DNA from: Membranipora membranacea
Taxonomy: Eukaryota > Bryozoa > Gymnolaemata > Cheilostomatida > Membraniporidae
NCBI GenBank assembly: GCA_914767715.1
Contig: OU612070.1
Location: 14,153,501-14,217,500, forward strand
Direction: 5' to 3'
DNA: 64,000 bases
Both the position numbers and the translations under genes were made by a program. The notes beneath the pieces were generated by a model. It was not told the DNA's origin. It did no database searches and saw nothing but the letters and a program-made list of their open reading frames with translations. This document shows, piece after piece, positions 33,287 to 48,200 of the stretch (positions are counted from its first letter, which is position 1; each line of letters begins with the position of its first letter).

Positions 33287-36200
33287 CTAAAAAAAACCAG
33301 AACGATCGTGAGTGTGACACATATGACATAAAACAAATACATGGAACAGAGGGCTAGCTGTAAATGATAGGGTTTATCTCACTAACTCCTTGCTCAGAAT
33401 AACTAATAAAGGTATGGTGTTCAAAGGGAAGCCATTATTGTTCTGGTTGATGACACCGACATGGAGACTACACCATTATCATGTGTATCTCTGATCATAA
33501 GTGTCAATTTAGTATCAGTACCTATCATGTACCCGCCCCTAATTAATAAAATTGAACACGGCTCGTCTCACCAAATTTCTAGTGATGGTACTCTTACTAA
33601 ATGAATCAATTCACGCTCTATCGACCATAGATATACATGCAATGGTATATCGAGTGATCAGTGTGGCATGTTAGGCTCACAATCTACAGACCTTGACCTC
33701 AGGAGGCGGGCCGTCAGCACCATAGTAATCCTCTCCGTTGACAGTCATCTCTTCCAGGGTTTGATATGTCTCACCATCAAACTGTACATCTAGTGGTGTT
33801 TTAACCTTCTCCCACATATCTAGCAGTGCCGAGTCTACGTCTGACTCTGCACCAGATGTTTGGAATGAGCATGTCAGATCTAGAATGCAAAAATAATGAA
33901 AAGTTCACAAAATTATTTATAAGGGGATAAAAAAACTAAATATAAAACAGTTCATTATTCACAGGAGTGTTTATTTCTGGCATGACTGTAATGCCATCAT
34001 CATCCTGGCCCTGAAGACTGCACCACAATCATATATAGTTTCCCTATATACACGGAGCTTGAGTCTTCAATATGATGATGTAGACAAGTAAGTATAAAAA
34101 TTTTGAAACCAGAAAATGGAAAATAGTCTCGCTGGTGTTCCTATCATCCTATCAATGATCTTACTGATGTTATGCGAGGAGTTGTCCCCATATAGCAGGC
34201 AACTGAAAAATCAATTCAATTGATGGTTTACCCGTCATGCAACCTTGAAGTTGCTCTGGATGATGGATATATTTTATATACCTTGCTGGCAGTCTACGCT
34301 GTCTATATTCACATTGTCGTAGCTGTGTAGGAGCTCGTTATTAACAGAAGTCTCAAAGTAAGCCTCATTCTCCTGTCCGACATCATCCATACTGCCGTCG
34401 AAGCTCAATGTGACCTGCTTTGTGACCTCCTCAACTGCTCGCTGATATCCAGGCTGTTAAAATTAACAAGTCAGTGATCATCAATGCAATAGCAGGGTCA
34501 GCATATAGGTAGATACAAAATGAAGATTGAAATATTGAGCAGTAACAGAGCAATGAAGAGCAAGATGATTGCATCGGTCTCTATTCAAAGCATAACCTAC
34601 TGAAACATTACCAAAACATCATCAAACCATTAATATAAGTGTAACATTACCAAAATATTACCAAATCGTTGCCAAAAATTACCAAAACTGACCTACTGGA
34701 ATGAGAAGCTTACCGGGAACACTGGGATTTGCTTGGAGATGGCTGTGAATCCGTAATTCCTATCTGGGGATGATTTCACTTCTACATCCAGAACATAGTT
34801 GTTCTTCTGGGTGAGCTCTACGTTGTGTATATATGAGAGTCCCGTGCTGGCGTCGAACGAGCTCTCTGGGTAAGGGGCGTACATGGCTCCATAGTCAGGG
34901 TAATCAACGATTTTATTAAGAGTGATCAAAGATGTTATTGATATACCCTAAAAGAGTAAAAAACAACAAATATGTGTAAGGCTGGAAGTCTGATATCTGC
35001 TGACCAAAGTATTATGTAGCAGCTTATTTGTATTTCCATTTCTAACTAGCGCACACTCCTAGTATAAAGTAATAAGTCATAATGTCTAGTACTCTGTTTT
35101 ATATGCTTTCCACACAAGAAGTCATATAAACTGTCTAGTACTGGTCTAGTACACGCCACATCCCAAAGCATGGGCGGCGAGATATTGGTGAGGTTGCACT
35201 AGATTGCTCTGCTTCGTAGGGAGGTTGGAGCACGTTTGGAGGCCAACCAAACCCAATAGTCAATGGACTGTAGTGGGATTTGAAGTTTCGAACCAACAAC
35301 GTTCAATACTTGCACGCTGAAGGACCGGCGCTCTAACCAGCTGAGTCACCTCATATGAGTAAATTACCTTCCAGTCAGTAGTGACGGCCGGTTCTCCAGT
35401 TTCCTTATCGACGAGCTGAAGTTCCACACTAAAGCTGTGATTGGTTGTAACAGCTGGAGGTGTCGTCACAATGACATCGAGTTCACGTCTTTTGATGTCA
35501 AAAGGATCACTGCTAACTGTCACATGTGTCATGTTTTCTGGTGCGGTAAGGTAGTACTCCAGCACATAACCTTCAACAAGATTCAAGAGATAAGCTTTTT
35601 CTCATAGCAATAACAAACAGCAAGTAACACTCTGTTATGAAGTATTTTAATAACCTCTGATCACTTTTTTTCTATGCTTTATTTTGATTAGAGGTTTCTA
35701 CATAATTTGAACATTGTGCGCATTCGAATTTATCAATAATTATTTGAAACATAATGCTTCAATAAACTAAACTAAACTTATCAATCCTTTTGAACGCCAA
35801 CTTGTGTTTAACATAGAAAAGGTGATGATGCCAATAACATATCTTAGATATGCAATTGACAGCTGGATAGCATTGACATCTGAATCTTGCAGTGATTTGA
35901 TGAGGAGATTTACCATTGCCAGGATGTGATATAGTGAGATCATCAAAGTTGGCGTATCCTCCGACAAAAGGAACAGTCTGTGTACCAGATAGAACTGTCA
36001 GACTGTTGTTAATTTGATGTAGTCTGACTGAAGCCTCCCAATCAATAGAACCAAACTGTGTCACCAGCTCTCCCTGTCAACAACATAAATAATTAAATTA
36101 TAACAAAGGTTGTTTGTACTAATCTTCTCCTACCCAAAGAGAAGACAACTTTTTTTCTTTGTTTATTGTACAGTTAGATTTCAACCGGCTGTCATATTAT

Positions 36201-39200
36201 TTGATAATCTGGTTCATTTTACACAAGTTAAACTGTTCCTCACAGCTATTTGGTCATGTCTTCTACATTGAACCATGATGACTGGCGTTTAAGTCATAAC
36301 ATGAATAAACAATACAAATTAACGGATTATTTGTTGAGATTATTACGGACTAATGGCTCAACGGCAGCAGTGTGAGATGTGAATTAAAATGTTTGATGGA
36401 AATCAGGTGTCTTATCTCTCACCACACCCAAAAGAAAGGGCGGCGAGATATCAGTTGTCTTAGGGCGAGGCTGCAATTTCTGTGCCAGTTTGCTCTATTC
36501 TGTAGAATGGACGACAATATATTGGATGGCAAAGGGCGACGCAATCACTGTGCCAGTCTGCTCTCTGTTTGTAGGTAGATTGGAGCACAACTGAGGGTCA
36601 ACCAGACCCGAGTAGTCAATGGACCGCAGTGTGAGATGCACCTGAGAGTTGAGGAGTTCGATGCTGACATTCTTTAGAACCACTCCCTCCACAGCCTCAG
36701 TAGGATGTGAGTGTATGTTCAGATTGGCTGGTATTCTTATCTCAGCAGTGTAATCGTCAGAGCTGGAAGCAATAATGGCCCAGTTTGGGTCTGATGGGTC
36801 GGGTAACGGTACTGTCACATACACCTGACAAACATATTATATAAAATGATGGTATAGTTCTGTTAAAAAAGCTGAAGTGCGGCAGCTAAGAAACTGTCAA
36901 TAAATGTTTAGGATGGATCAGGTTTCTTAAATATTGGTTACCAAATTATTCTCAATTGAAGTCATACTTGAGTTTGGATAAGCAACTGAGGATGAGGGTC
37001 TGTAACCCAGCTAACACTGTGATGCAAGACAGTATGATGTGTCATGGACTGCAATTATTAATCACTCTTCGTCATGACTACCTAGATAAGTGATTTCTTG
37101 CTTAGTTTAGTGTAGCTAGTTAGGTGGTTACATAGCAAGCACTCATTTACAGTTAATATAATGTTATGTTTCGAGTATGATCATCCCAGTCATGAAATTC
37201 ATCATTTCAGCGGCCGAATCCCCCTGCAAATGCTTTACTACTCTGGCATAGTTAAATATGGTTTCCGGCAGAACACACAATATAAAGGTTCCAAGTCACA
37301 GATTAATTTCGAAAGGAGTGGTGATAGAAGCTTACCTTGCTATAAGGTACACCAATCTGAGCTGGTAGATCTCCTGTTTGAGCAAAATCTATAATCTCAT
37401 CTCTCATCGCCTCCAGTTCAGCGGTGGTCAGGCTGTTAGCTACTGTGTCGTTTATTCCTAATGTTGGTGCATCACCTAAAGAATAATAATAAGAAAAATA
37501 ATATTCATCAATTTCTCATCTTTGATTGGTCCAAAAGTTTAGTAATGCTACAGACGACCCCTTGTAAACATTTGTCAAGTAGCTTGCCTGAGTTTTCAAA
37601 GGATGTTACTGGGACTTCAGGCAATTCATTATGTTAAAGCTTCCAGAATTTTAGCAAGATCCAATTTCTGACACATAGCTATATACTGATGAAATTTCTC
37701 AACAAAAAGTCATACCGTGTATTTTACCACTAATGCATGAATTCATATCAATGAGCATAGCAGATGATACAAATAAAAAAGAATCTCTTTTATATCCTCG
37801 CATTGCGGTCAACGAAACTCCCGGCTGCCATCTGACATGCACTACCTGATCTCCTGTCATCACAAGGAGAACTTTGCATGTAATGCTCTTTTAGCTGGAA
37901 CGCCATCACAAGGGTTCACTAGGCTGGCTATCAACGCCATACTCACCAATTTCAAACTGTACAATGATGTGTCCAGCATCTAATGATCTCTTCCTTCTAG
38001 CAGTGCCTGACAGCTGAGTGTCCTCTGATATGACATTTACAACTCGGATCTAAAAACAATCAAGCAATAAGAATGGGTACCTATTGATGACATAATCAGT
38101 AGCTCACTAATCTATGTACAGATTATTCAGCTTACATAACCTCTCATATCATAGTCATGGTCATGGCCTTAGTAGTAGCCATAGCCAAAGCTGTAGCGGA
38201 AGCAGTAGCCATAGCAAAAGCCGTAGCAGTAGCCATAGCCATAGCCATAGCCAAAGTCGTAGCCAAAGCCTTAGCCAAAGCTGTAGTAATACGATAATCA
38301 TGCATGTTATCTACAAAGACAGTTGCCAAGCATGAAATATTTTTATCTGACAAACACTATGACGACCACTAACCTTATCTTCAGGAACACCAAAGAATAT
38401 AGCCAGATTGTTTCTGAGATCTGAGCCGAAGAATTCATTCTCCGTCATCACAAGGTCAAAGGTTAGCATGATAAGATTAGTCATCTTCAGCTCAACTGTA
38501 CTCTCTCCTGTGACAGCCACATAAAACAGCTGCTCCCATCGGTTCTGTGAACAGTAGAACAGAGTTATCATACCATGTACAATCTGATATACAACCAGTG
38601 AAAATAGTATGTTGAATCAGTAGCCACAGCAGTTGAGGTTCAAATTCAAGCTTAGATTACGGTACGGTTAGGGGTAGCTCGTGGCGGCCTCATGAATACA
38701 CGTTCCTGGGTTTGATCTTCATCCCGGCCACATAGGTTTACTACCTGATTTGGCTGTTGCGGGCAAGGCACCTTAGCTGTCAGAATATAGTTACCGATAA
38801 TAATTAGCCTCATCTTCAGAATCTTCACCCAACATGATGAGAGGATAATGCATGGATAAAAATAATATTCAATCCAAAAAATAGCTTGAATCAATTATTT
38901 TCTTCTAAGATCATATGTCACACATTACTGACAGCAATGATCAGCTATACACACTCACCTGGAAGTTAGCTCCATTAGAGTCGGATGTAGTAGGGCAGTA
39001 TTCACACAGGTATGAGGGTATTTCATAATCAAGCTCTCCGTTAACTCTGTTTGTGTTCAGAGGGTCTATGTATTGCCCGTCTACGTATGCATCGATTCTG
39101 TAAAACAAAATGATGATCTGTTCAATGATGGCTCTGTAAATTATGCCTACATATTCAATTCATCATTTCAGTACTCAAAATAAGAGAAGACAATGAATGT

Positions 39201-42200
39201 ACAAAGAAATCTTAAGAACTGAGTCATTGCTTATTATTAAGTCCATGGAATGAAGCTGGAACTGGAAGCCCTAACCAGTATTACAGAGATCCTCTAACCA
39301 GATTAAGTTAGTGGTATCGGATTTGTTTATGGCCAAAAGTTTTGCAGTGTCAGAAAAATGTAAAGAGAATAGAATCACGCATAAGGTATTGAATAATGCA
39401 GAGAATGCCTCATGGTGATATGAGACAGCCTAGCTCGAAGCATTTACCTGCTTCCAGCTGAAAGTGACAGGCTGAAAATACAAACAAACCATTTCTTATA
39501 AAGAACATAATAGAGCCAACATGCTGTCGTATCACAACTTTTATTTTGTTATTTTCACAAAGATGACAATAATGTGTTATTATTTACCTGTTTGATATGG
39601 CGTAGAATATCTCTAGCGTGATCTTGTCTGTAGGCTGAGCGTTGATCATAGTTAGCCTGAGATGTTGAGGACTAGTAGAGGTGAAGTATACAGCGTAGTG
39701 TTCATCTGTAACATAATAACGACAAAGGTAGCAGTTATCACAGAGCAGTAGGAACTGTCTCCACAGCGGAAAAATTTGACACTCAGGGATACAAAATGTT
39801 GGATGTACTGAATATAAGACAAATCCACCCTAGAGGAGAAAAGTATTCACAGTAGGAAAGGTTCGGCCTTTCCCACCTGCTTAATATAGCTACAGCTAGC
39901 TGACATTAATTAACCCTCTTTACCTTATATAGACTCCCGCCTCAGCTACCTAATTTTGAGGGCTAGCTGATATTAATTCACCTAAAATTAATTAATCTAA
40001 ACTCTAGCTACTATTTACTCCTCAAGGGTAGAGATCACATTTTTCTACACCAACAGAATATCTCACCGGTCGCTACTAGTGACATGAATGTAGATACTCT
40101 TTTCCTACAGGTGTAGCCTGAGCACCAGCCGTGGTCTTGCGGGCCGTTGATCAGATCTATGTACTTATCACCAAGAATAGCAACAGGGGAGAGTCGTCTC
40201 GTCTCCGTATCAGCGTCCATATTCTCAATGATCAGCATCTCGTAATTAACTCCTGGCTCTGTACATTTATAAGCTGTCCACGCTGACATCCATGTACAAT
40301 CCTTGTTACCAATAATACCTGGTAATAATATAGATGCATATAAACTTCTGTTATGGTTAGTAATAGTATCTCTAAGATGCTTTACGTAAAGGAATCAGAA
40401 GAAGAAAAATAAAACAATAGGGTGAAAGTATTACCAAGATCATTGCGTGGTAACAATTGTTGAGAAGCGTGGAGGGGAGGGGATTAAGCTGTTAGCTGAT
40501 TGGGGATTTATTCTCGCTCGTAAACAATTCAAGACATTGTAGGGTAATTGATCTCAATAAAGACATGGTTTATCATCATAATAATGCTTCTGACTCTAAC
40601 ATTTGCGCCCTTTTATGGCAGAGGAGGGATATCTTCTTCGCCTCATTCCTGAGCGATAACCCAGATATACATTACCTTTGTTTGGAGCGATATCTGACAC
40701 AGCTAGTCTATTCCCTTCTAGATCGGTGAGTAGAGTTTTAGGGATTCTGTAATCACCTAGTCCTCGTCGCGTGTCACCATTCCATTCCCACTGTAAACAG
40801 AAATAGTTTAAATATCGACTTATTATTTCAATACGCAACAAGTATTTTAAGTAATGGACAGTTTCACAAATCTACTCTTCATCATCCATCATGCCAGCAA
40901 GCAAAGAATAAATGCATGCAGTATAAAATGTTTTTTATTATGATAACCTATAGGAGTAGATATTCAAAAGAGGAAAATTTCACTGTTTCACCCAGGCTCT
41001 ATGGAGTGAAATTTATGGCTAGCTAACATTTACTTATCCTGAACACTTTATAAATACATCAGCCTTAGCTAGTGAAAAATTGGTGCTAGCTAGCATTAGT
41101 TCACCCATAACTAAAACTAAGATTTGATAATTTAGGGAATATATAATTGTTTCCGTTGAGTTATGCGCATCGTGTAGGTTTGTAGAGTAAGCAGCATGGA
41201 TTTGGAGTGGGTCAAAGCGGAGTGGATCAGAGTAGAGTAAGTGATGGTCACCTCAGACTGCGGTATCGCAGCTCCTATGTCTCCCAGTAAAGTTCCATCC
41301 AAATCTTTAATCATACATTTCTTCTTAGCATCACAGTCCATGTCTACACAGTCAGCAGAGTTAACCTTACTGGAAAATTAGACAATAAACTTCTCTGAGC
41401 TGATGTATCATGGAGTGAATACATTAAAATTTTTATACTCTCATAATATGCAACAAATTACGGTTGGTTTTATTATTTAATTTAAATTGGAATTTGGAGT
41501 ATGGAGATTATCGGAGTATGTAAAGAAAGGAAATCAGGGAGCATAGGCACTTCACAGCTTATTGTGTTGTAGTCTATCAGTAGCCTTGTCACGCGTCCAA
41601 AACCAAATAAAGTGGCCTCATGACAAGGCTAGGAGATCAGGGTAACAGGTAGTACATTTGCCAGAGAATTCGACTGAAACACTTACCCAACATTACATTG
41701 ATTACACTTACCCAACATTAGATTGATTACACTTACCCAACATTACATTGATTACACTTACCCAACATTAGATTGATTACACTTACCCAACATTACATTG
41801 ATAACACTTACCCAACATTACATTGATTACACTTACCCAACATTAGATTGATTACACTTACCCAACATTACATTGATTACACTTACCCAACATTACATTG
41901 ATTACACTTACCCAACATTACATTGATTACACTTACCCAACATTACATTGATTACACTTACCCAACATTACATTGATTACACTTACCCAACATTACATTG
42001 ATTACACTTACCCAACATTACATTGATTACACTTACCCAACATTTGGTCGGTGGAAGAAGAGCTTGCTTTCTTCATCTACATTATTGAGTACTAGACCAG
42101 AGACCTCTACCGGATGTTGACCATCTTCATTACCAGGTGATGTAGAGATCATGTAGTCACGCCTTGTACCACACTTCACACCAAAGTTCTCAAATGTAAC

Positions 42201-45200
42201 ATCTAATAAAGACAAAAATGTCACAGTCAAGCTGAAAACCATCAAAACTTGATTGAGTGCTTATTACTATGACTAGCACAGCGGTGTTGCTAAAAAAGGA
42301 TAAATGGTACTTCCACAAAACACGGTGAAAACCTCAACGTGAGTACAGTGTTTCATTTTTTATATGTTGCTCACTTGATGAAAATTCAAAAAATTAACAT
42401 AGCAACAAAGAGGATCTCTACTTTAAAAATAGTTGGCTTGTTTATCTGGTGAGTGTAGTGGATAAAATCAGCACAAGCCACGGGGCCAAAAAGGGATATT
42501 CATGTTAGATATTCAGGTAGACTCTTGATGTCTCTCCTCGTGGAATAACTGACCTTGAATCAATGTCAATCCATCATTTGAGTTGTAGCTCATCAGCCCA
42601 GCAAAAGGTTTGATGGGCGCTTTGTTGCTACCGCCCATGAACTGACCGAAGGCCACACCCACAGAACCTCCACTAGGGCTGGTCCATGATCTGGCTTGTG
42701 GTGTCGTACCGATATTACAAGTATCAGGATCGGAGGAGAAGCCAGCGTTACAGTCGGTATCTCCAGAGTTACCAACCTTAAAGGAGAAGGAAATTTTTGA
42801 TACATGTTGGGCTCAAAATTCAAGTTGTGTTCTCTTTTCTTGAATTCTGCTGGTTATAGATATGTAAAGAGCTGCAAAGCTTAGTTGTTCCTCTGAGAAA
42901 CAAAATCATTGTGACAGTATTGGAATTATGTCATAGTTAGTGTTTGTAGTTTTTTGTATAGTGATTGGTTGGTATACAGAGCTCTTAATGATACCATCAA
43001 TATCAAAACAAAAAAATTCAGAGGAGGAAAAATGATGACATGGGTGAAACGCCTTCAGAAGGACCTCGATAAAATAGATCTCCAGGTGTCACAACGTAGA
43101 GAAGAGTGGAGGCGCGATGTGATGAATAGAGGCTCTCAGGACAACTGATCTGAACAGACTACATGAGCAAAGTCAAAGTAAGTCACAATTTGATAGTTGA
43201 GAGCCTGAACACTCTGCAAATGAATTCATAACTTACAATGAGGGAGTTTGAGACAGTGATGGTGTTTCCACTGAATTTATGAGACAAAGCACCAGGTCCT
43301 GTCAGGCCACTCCATATACCCAGATTGTTATCAGCCAATATAACATCAGTGATGAGAGGAGAGCTCCCGGTCTGAGTGTAGATAGCGAAGTCATGCGAGT
43401 GGTACACTGTGAACCCGCTAACTTTGACACAGCCGGAAGGAGCTGGGAACTCGGGCAATATCGAAGCACCTAAAAGTGATAAACTTATAATCAAATCAAC
43501 TATCTATATACGTAATAAAAACAGTAATTTAAATTTTATTTTCTATTTGATATGATTGTGGTTTTCTACAATTAACTCCAAGCATTTTGGTTGTTGGATC
43601 AAAGCCTTTTGGGAGCAGTCCTTGTTAGACTGACCTAAAGTAGCTGAATATTTTATTAATCTTTCAGTGCACAAGGTTGTCCAATACGTGATGGTTATTG
43701 TTGTTGGTAACATAAATCCTGTTTGGATTGGTTCTACATACAAAGTGTTCTCTAAGGAAACCATCGGCAAAAATCATTTACCATCTGAGCTTTCTTATTT
43801 TTTTCTGATTCTATTATTAGCAAATGTAGAAAGTACTTGCGTACTGCATGTTTGAAAGAGGATGGCTTGGTGATTGAACAAATGGATATGGGTAAGGCGA
43901 TAAAGGTCGAAGAAGTGATTATATTGACATTGTCTTTAGGGGGATGCAGGAGGACAAAGCTGTTGATTCGTTGTACAGTATAAGGTATAAGGTATGAGTC
44001 ACTACATACCAGACAGCACACCATGAGCGACATTGTTAGACCAGTTATCCTCAGAGCACTGCTGACCGGCTATAGAATAACCAAACCTCTCAGATCCAGC
44101 TACGGAGTTATCTCTCATCTCTATACTCACTGAATCTTGTATCTGAAAAAGAATCAGAAAACATTATAAAATATCGCTATTTAATTGAAATAATATAAAT
44201 AATAATATCCTTTTACGCCCGCTCACACACCACTCCTGAGTAAAATTGCTGATATTCACACTGACATAGAGACAACACTATTACCATGTGTATCTCTGAT
44301 CATTAGAGTCAATTTAGTATTGGTACCTACATGTACTTGCCCTTAATTAATAAAATTGAACTCGGGTCGTCACACCGAATCGCTTGTGATGGTACTCATT
44401 CTAAATAGATTCATTCACTCTCTATCGCTCAGAACTAAATATGCAATAGTATATCAGTGTTGCAGAGAATTATGTATTGTCAGCCATTAACATTTCGTTA
44501 CGTAACATGCTCATAAAAAACTGGATTAAAACATAATATATATATAATATATTATTTATATATTATATATTATATATATAATATAATAGTTTTAGCAGGT
44601 CACCTCAATAGATCCATGGAAGAAGAAGTTGTCAGCTTCCACTCTCTCTTGATAACATGCTCTTGCCATAGTGAACGATACCAGGTTACGCTTGAGCGAT
44701 AAACCAGTGGATTTGATTCTGATACCTCCGTCCACTGTACCATGTACTACATTATCCTCTACATCTAAACCAGCGGCATCTACTACACCTATAGCTGTGT
44801 TGAAATTGTCTCGGAAAGAATTCTAAAAAAAATAATGTAAAGCAGTTATGACTGGTGAGAAAGGACTCATCATCTTGCACAGACAGCAACTTTAGACCAA
44901 AGTGATGCCGCACTGAGAAGAGATGTTGCAGCTTCTTTAATTTTTTATGTATTACCGCGACAACAATTTTATGTAAGCTCAAAGATTCTTAGTACTATTT
45001 TTACCCAGAGCACCCCATGATCCACATTTAATAACACATGGTAATATCGGATCTGATAATAAAACGAAACATAACTATGGTATCATAGAGAAGTGCAGGA
45101 ACAGCCTAATTTTGATGAAAACGGAAACAAAGTGTTTAATTTTAAATGATGAATATTGAGCTACGAATGAATATGTATTGAAGATAGAACAGTTGTTAAG

Positions 45201-48200
45201 CTGTGTGTCGTTTACCTTTCTGATATAAGATGGTTTGATATCAGATACAGGTCCCGTATTCAGGAAAGAGAGGGCAAATCTCGGATCTTCATAATTGATG
45301 TATCCTTCCTGTCCCATATGATAAAACTCAGCATTCTCCACACGGGCGAATCCTAAAGTAAGAATGAAGAGGAGATACCACTAAAGGTCAAACATCTATC
45401 AGAATCAATAATGCAAAGTTCATAATACATAATGCATAATGTATAATTCATAATACATAATACATAATACATAATGTATAATTCATAATACATAATACAT
45501 AATGTATAATTCATAATACATAATATATAATTCATAATACATAATGCATTATGTATAATACATAATACAATTGATGATTACAAACATTTCAAGTCACCGA
45601 CACAAAGATAATACAGTTGAAACAAAATCAAGAGCAAGCATATTCTCAATAACAAAATTAACTAGAAACGGTAATAATATTTGCGAGCAAATATGAAGTC
45701 ATACAACCGACCAAAATGATTTTCAAGATCATGTGACATCAAAATTGATGAAGTTATCAGCTTCGGCACATGTCATAACCCCTAAATCCCAAGTTTTAAC
45801 TCAATCGCATGATATGAGTTATTTATCGGCAGCCACTTCCTGTTTATGGCGGCCATTTTGGATATCGGGTTATGTGACTTTAAAATTGATGATGTCATAA
45901 TATTCGGTATATGTCATAACCCCCATATCCCAAGTTTTAACTGAATTGCATGATAAGAACTGTTAACCGGCAGCCACTTCCTGTTTATGGCGGCCATATT
46001 GGATATCGGGTCATGTGACATGAAAATTGATGACGTCATAAGATTTGGTATATGTCATAACCCCCATATCCCATGTTATAACTCAATCGCATGATTATTT
46101 CTCTAGATATCATCAATAAAAAGGTCAAAACCTCCTTCACTAATTAGTCTAATGAGAGAATATTACATAACATATCAAAAACTCATTTTGTAATTTTTCA
46201 TCTAGACATATGGAACTATGCTTTGACCAAGTATCATCAAATTCTGCCAGGTGGTTCTTGACATATAGAAGCTAGAAAAGTGTTGCAAAAATAATAATAA
46301 ATCCAACCAAAACAAAAGTCATACAACTAAAAGTTGTATGACTAATGACGAACACAATTTACAACTAAGCAGTATAGTCAGGTAGTAATATAGTTTGTAA
46401 AGTTTGATAAGTTTTCTGCAGTTCTTGTATGAGCTGTAATAATAAGATTTTCCGCTTTTCATACCTGTCCATTGTTGATGACCATCATAGTAATCTCCTA
46501 CAAGTATTCTACCTCCGAATGACTGAGTTTGTAAGTCGTCGTAATCACCTCCGATAATCTTAACGTTACGTGTCAGTAATCCCACCTCAGCAGATACACT
46601 GTATGAGTAACTACCGCTAGTGTGTGCGGCAGCTGTCAAATAAAACAAGCCATGCATGTGAGAATGTATTTATTAACCTCGAACCCAAATGCTTTTAAGA
46701 GAATCACATAAAAAAACATTTATAATACTTCCTAACCAGTAAATTTAGTTGATGTTGTTCTGTACCATACACGAGAAAAATCTACAAATTTGCTCAATAG
46801 TCTATTAAAATTGGTAGCAGCTGTTTTAGGTTCTTTGAACAGCACAAAATACATTGACATATGAAGTTTGACCTACAGTGCAGTCATTCGATTGATGTGA
46901 GTCACACATACAGTGATACAAATCTTACAGCTAAGCGCAGTAAAACTAAACTTTAATTTAGTGCTAAACTTAGCCCCTTGCTTGTAACAGTTTCGAGAGT
47001 TTTACCTGCATGTCTGTGAGTGAGAGTCTCGTTTAGGGTGAGAGTACGCTGGTCTGCAGACACGGAGCTGATCTTTCTTACCTCTCCCTCATAAGCGCTC
47101 TTTCCTGTTGTGGTTATAACAATATCATCTCCAGCCACCCAGTCAACCTGTAATCAAAACAAAAACAACCACTAATTGAGCAAGCTGTAAGATGTGAAAT
47201 TACTAGTAATTGCACTCTCTGGGTTTCGAGTTTAATCTGGTAGAAAATACCATTATTTCTGATTAAAGCCATTAAATCGACCTGGATCTGGTTCTTTGTG
47301 TAATCCTAAGTGTAAAAGACTTCAGATATAGCATGGTTTGATGGTCAAACCTACTCATTACCACAACATGCACGAATTCATAAAACAATATCACAAGGTG
47401 TACAATATAATTTGTTAAAATAATTTGAATGCATGTCACACATGGTCAAATCAACAAAAAATGGTCTACAATAACTTGAGTGTTATCAAAGCAGATTTAG
47501 ACACAATATGAATTTATCATTTGACTTACAGCTTCCACTAGGGTGATAGAAGAAGAACCGGCATCGACAGGTTCTGATAATCTAGTCCAGTACACAGATC
47601 TGTTCATACCATGTATATCAAGACTTCCAAATACACCTGAAACACATAGCGAATGTTAATATTGATAAAACTTTCCTCAATTTTAGAAGAGTGTGTTCAA
47701 AGTGTATTCTGAAATGGGTTAAGATGAAATTTTGAACAAAACAATTACCAAATAAAGCTATAAAGCTTAAAAACCACACACAGGCTGATTAAACCAAAGA
47801 AACATAAAATAAAAGTGTAGTGAAAAAATAAAAAAGATGTGTCTTAATAAAAATAACATATTCATGATGTCCAGTTCAAAATTGACAGATATCACATGCT
47901 CTTGCTTACCTATAGCCTTAGCTCCAACTGTAGGTCCACCATATGGTAGATACTGCTCCTCTGTGCGATGATCACCACGCAGTATGATTTCTACATTGCC
48001 TCTCATTGGATTATCTTCCCACCCAACATACAGTCGCCCGCCGAACAGCAGAATATGTGTGGCAGTGATCGTGTAGTCTATGTATTGCCCTGGAAAAATC
48101 ATGCATCATGTGTATGTATTGTGTATGTATGCAGTGGGACCATAGATATAAGAATGGGAGAAAAATTGGTCATTGCATGCTCCTACCCATCCAATAGTAT

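Noticed and set aside
38114-38353. Ser/His-rich and Ala/Thr-rich open frames
   Set aside because: Both are translations of a 6-bp simple repeat within a PKHD1L1-like intron.
41681-42040. CRISPR-like array of regular direct repeats
   Set aside because: Units are contiguous 25-bp copies with no unique spacers, in an intron of an animal gene. It is a minisatellite.
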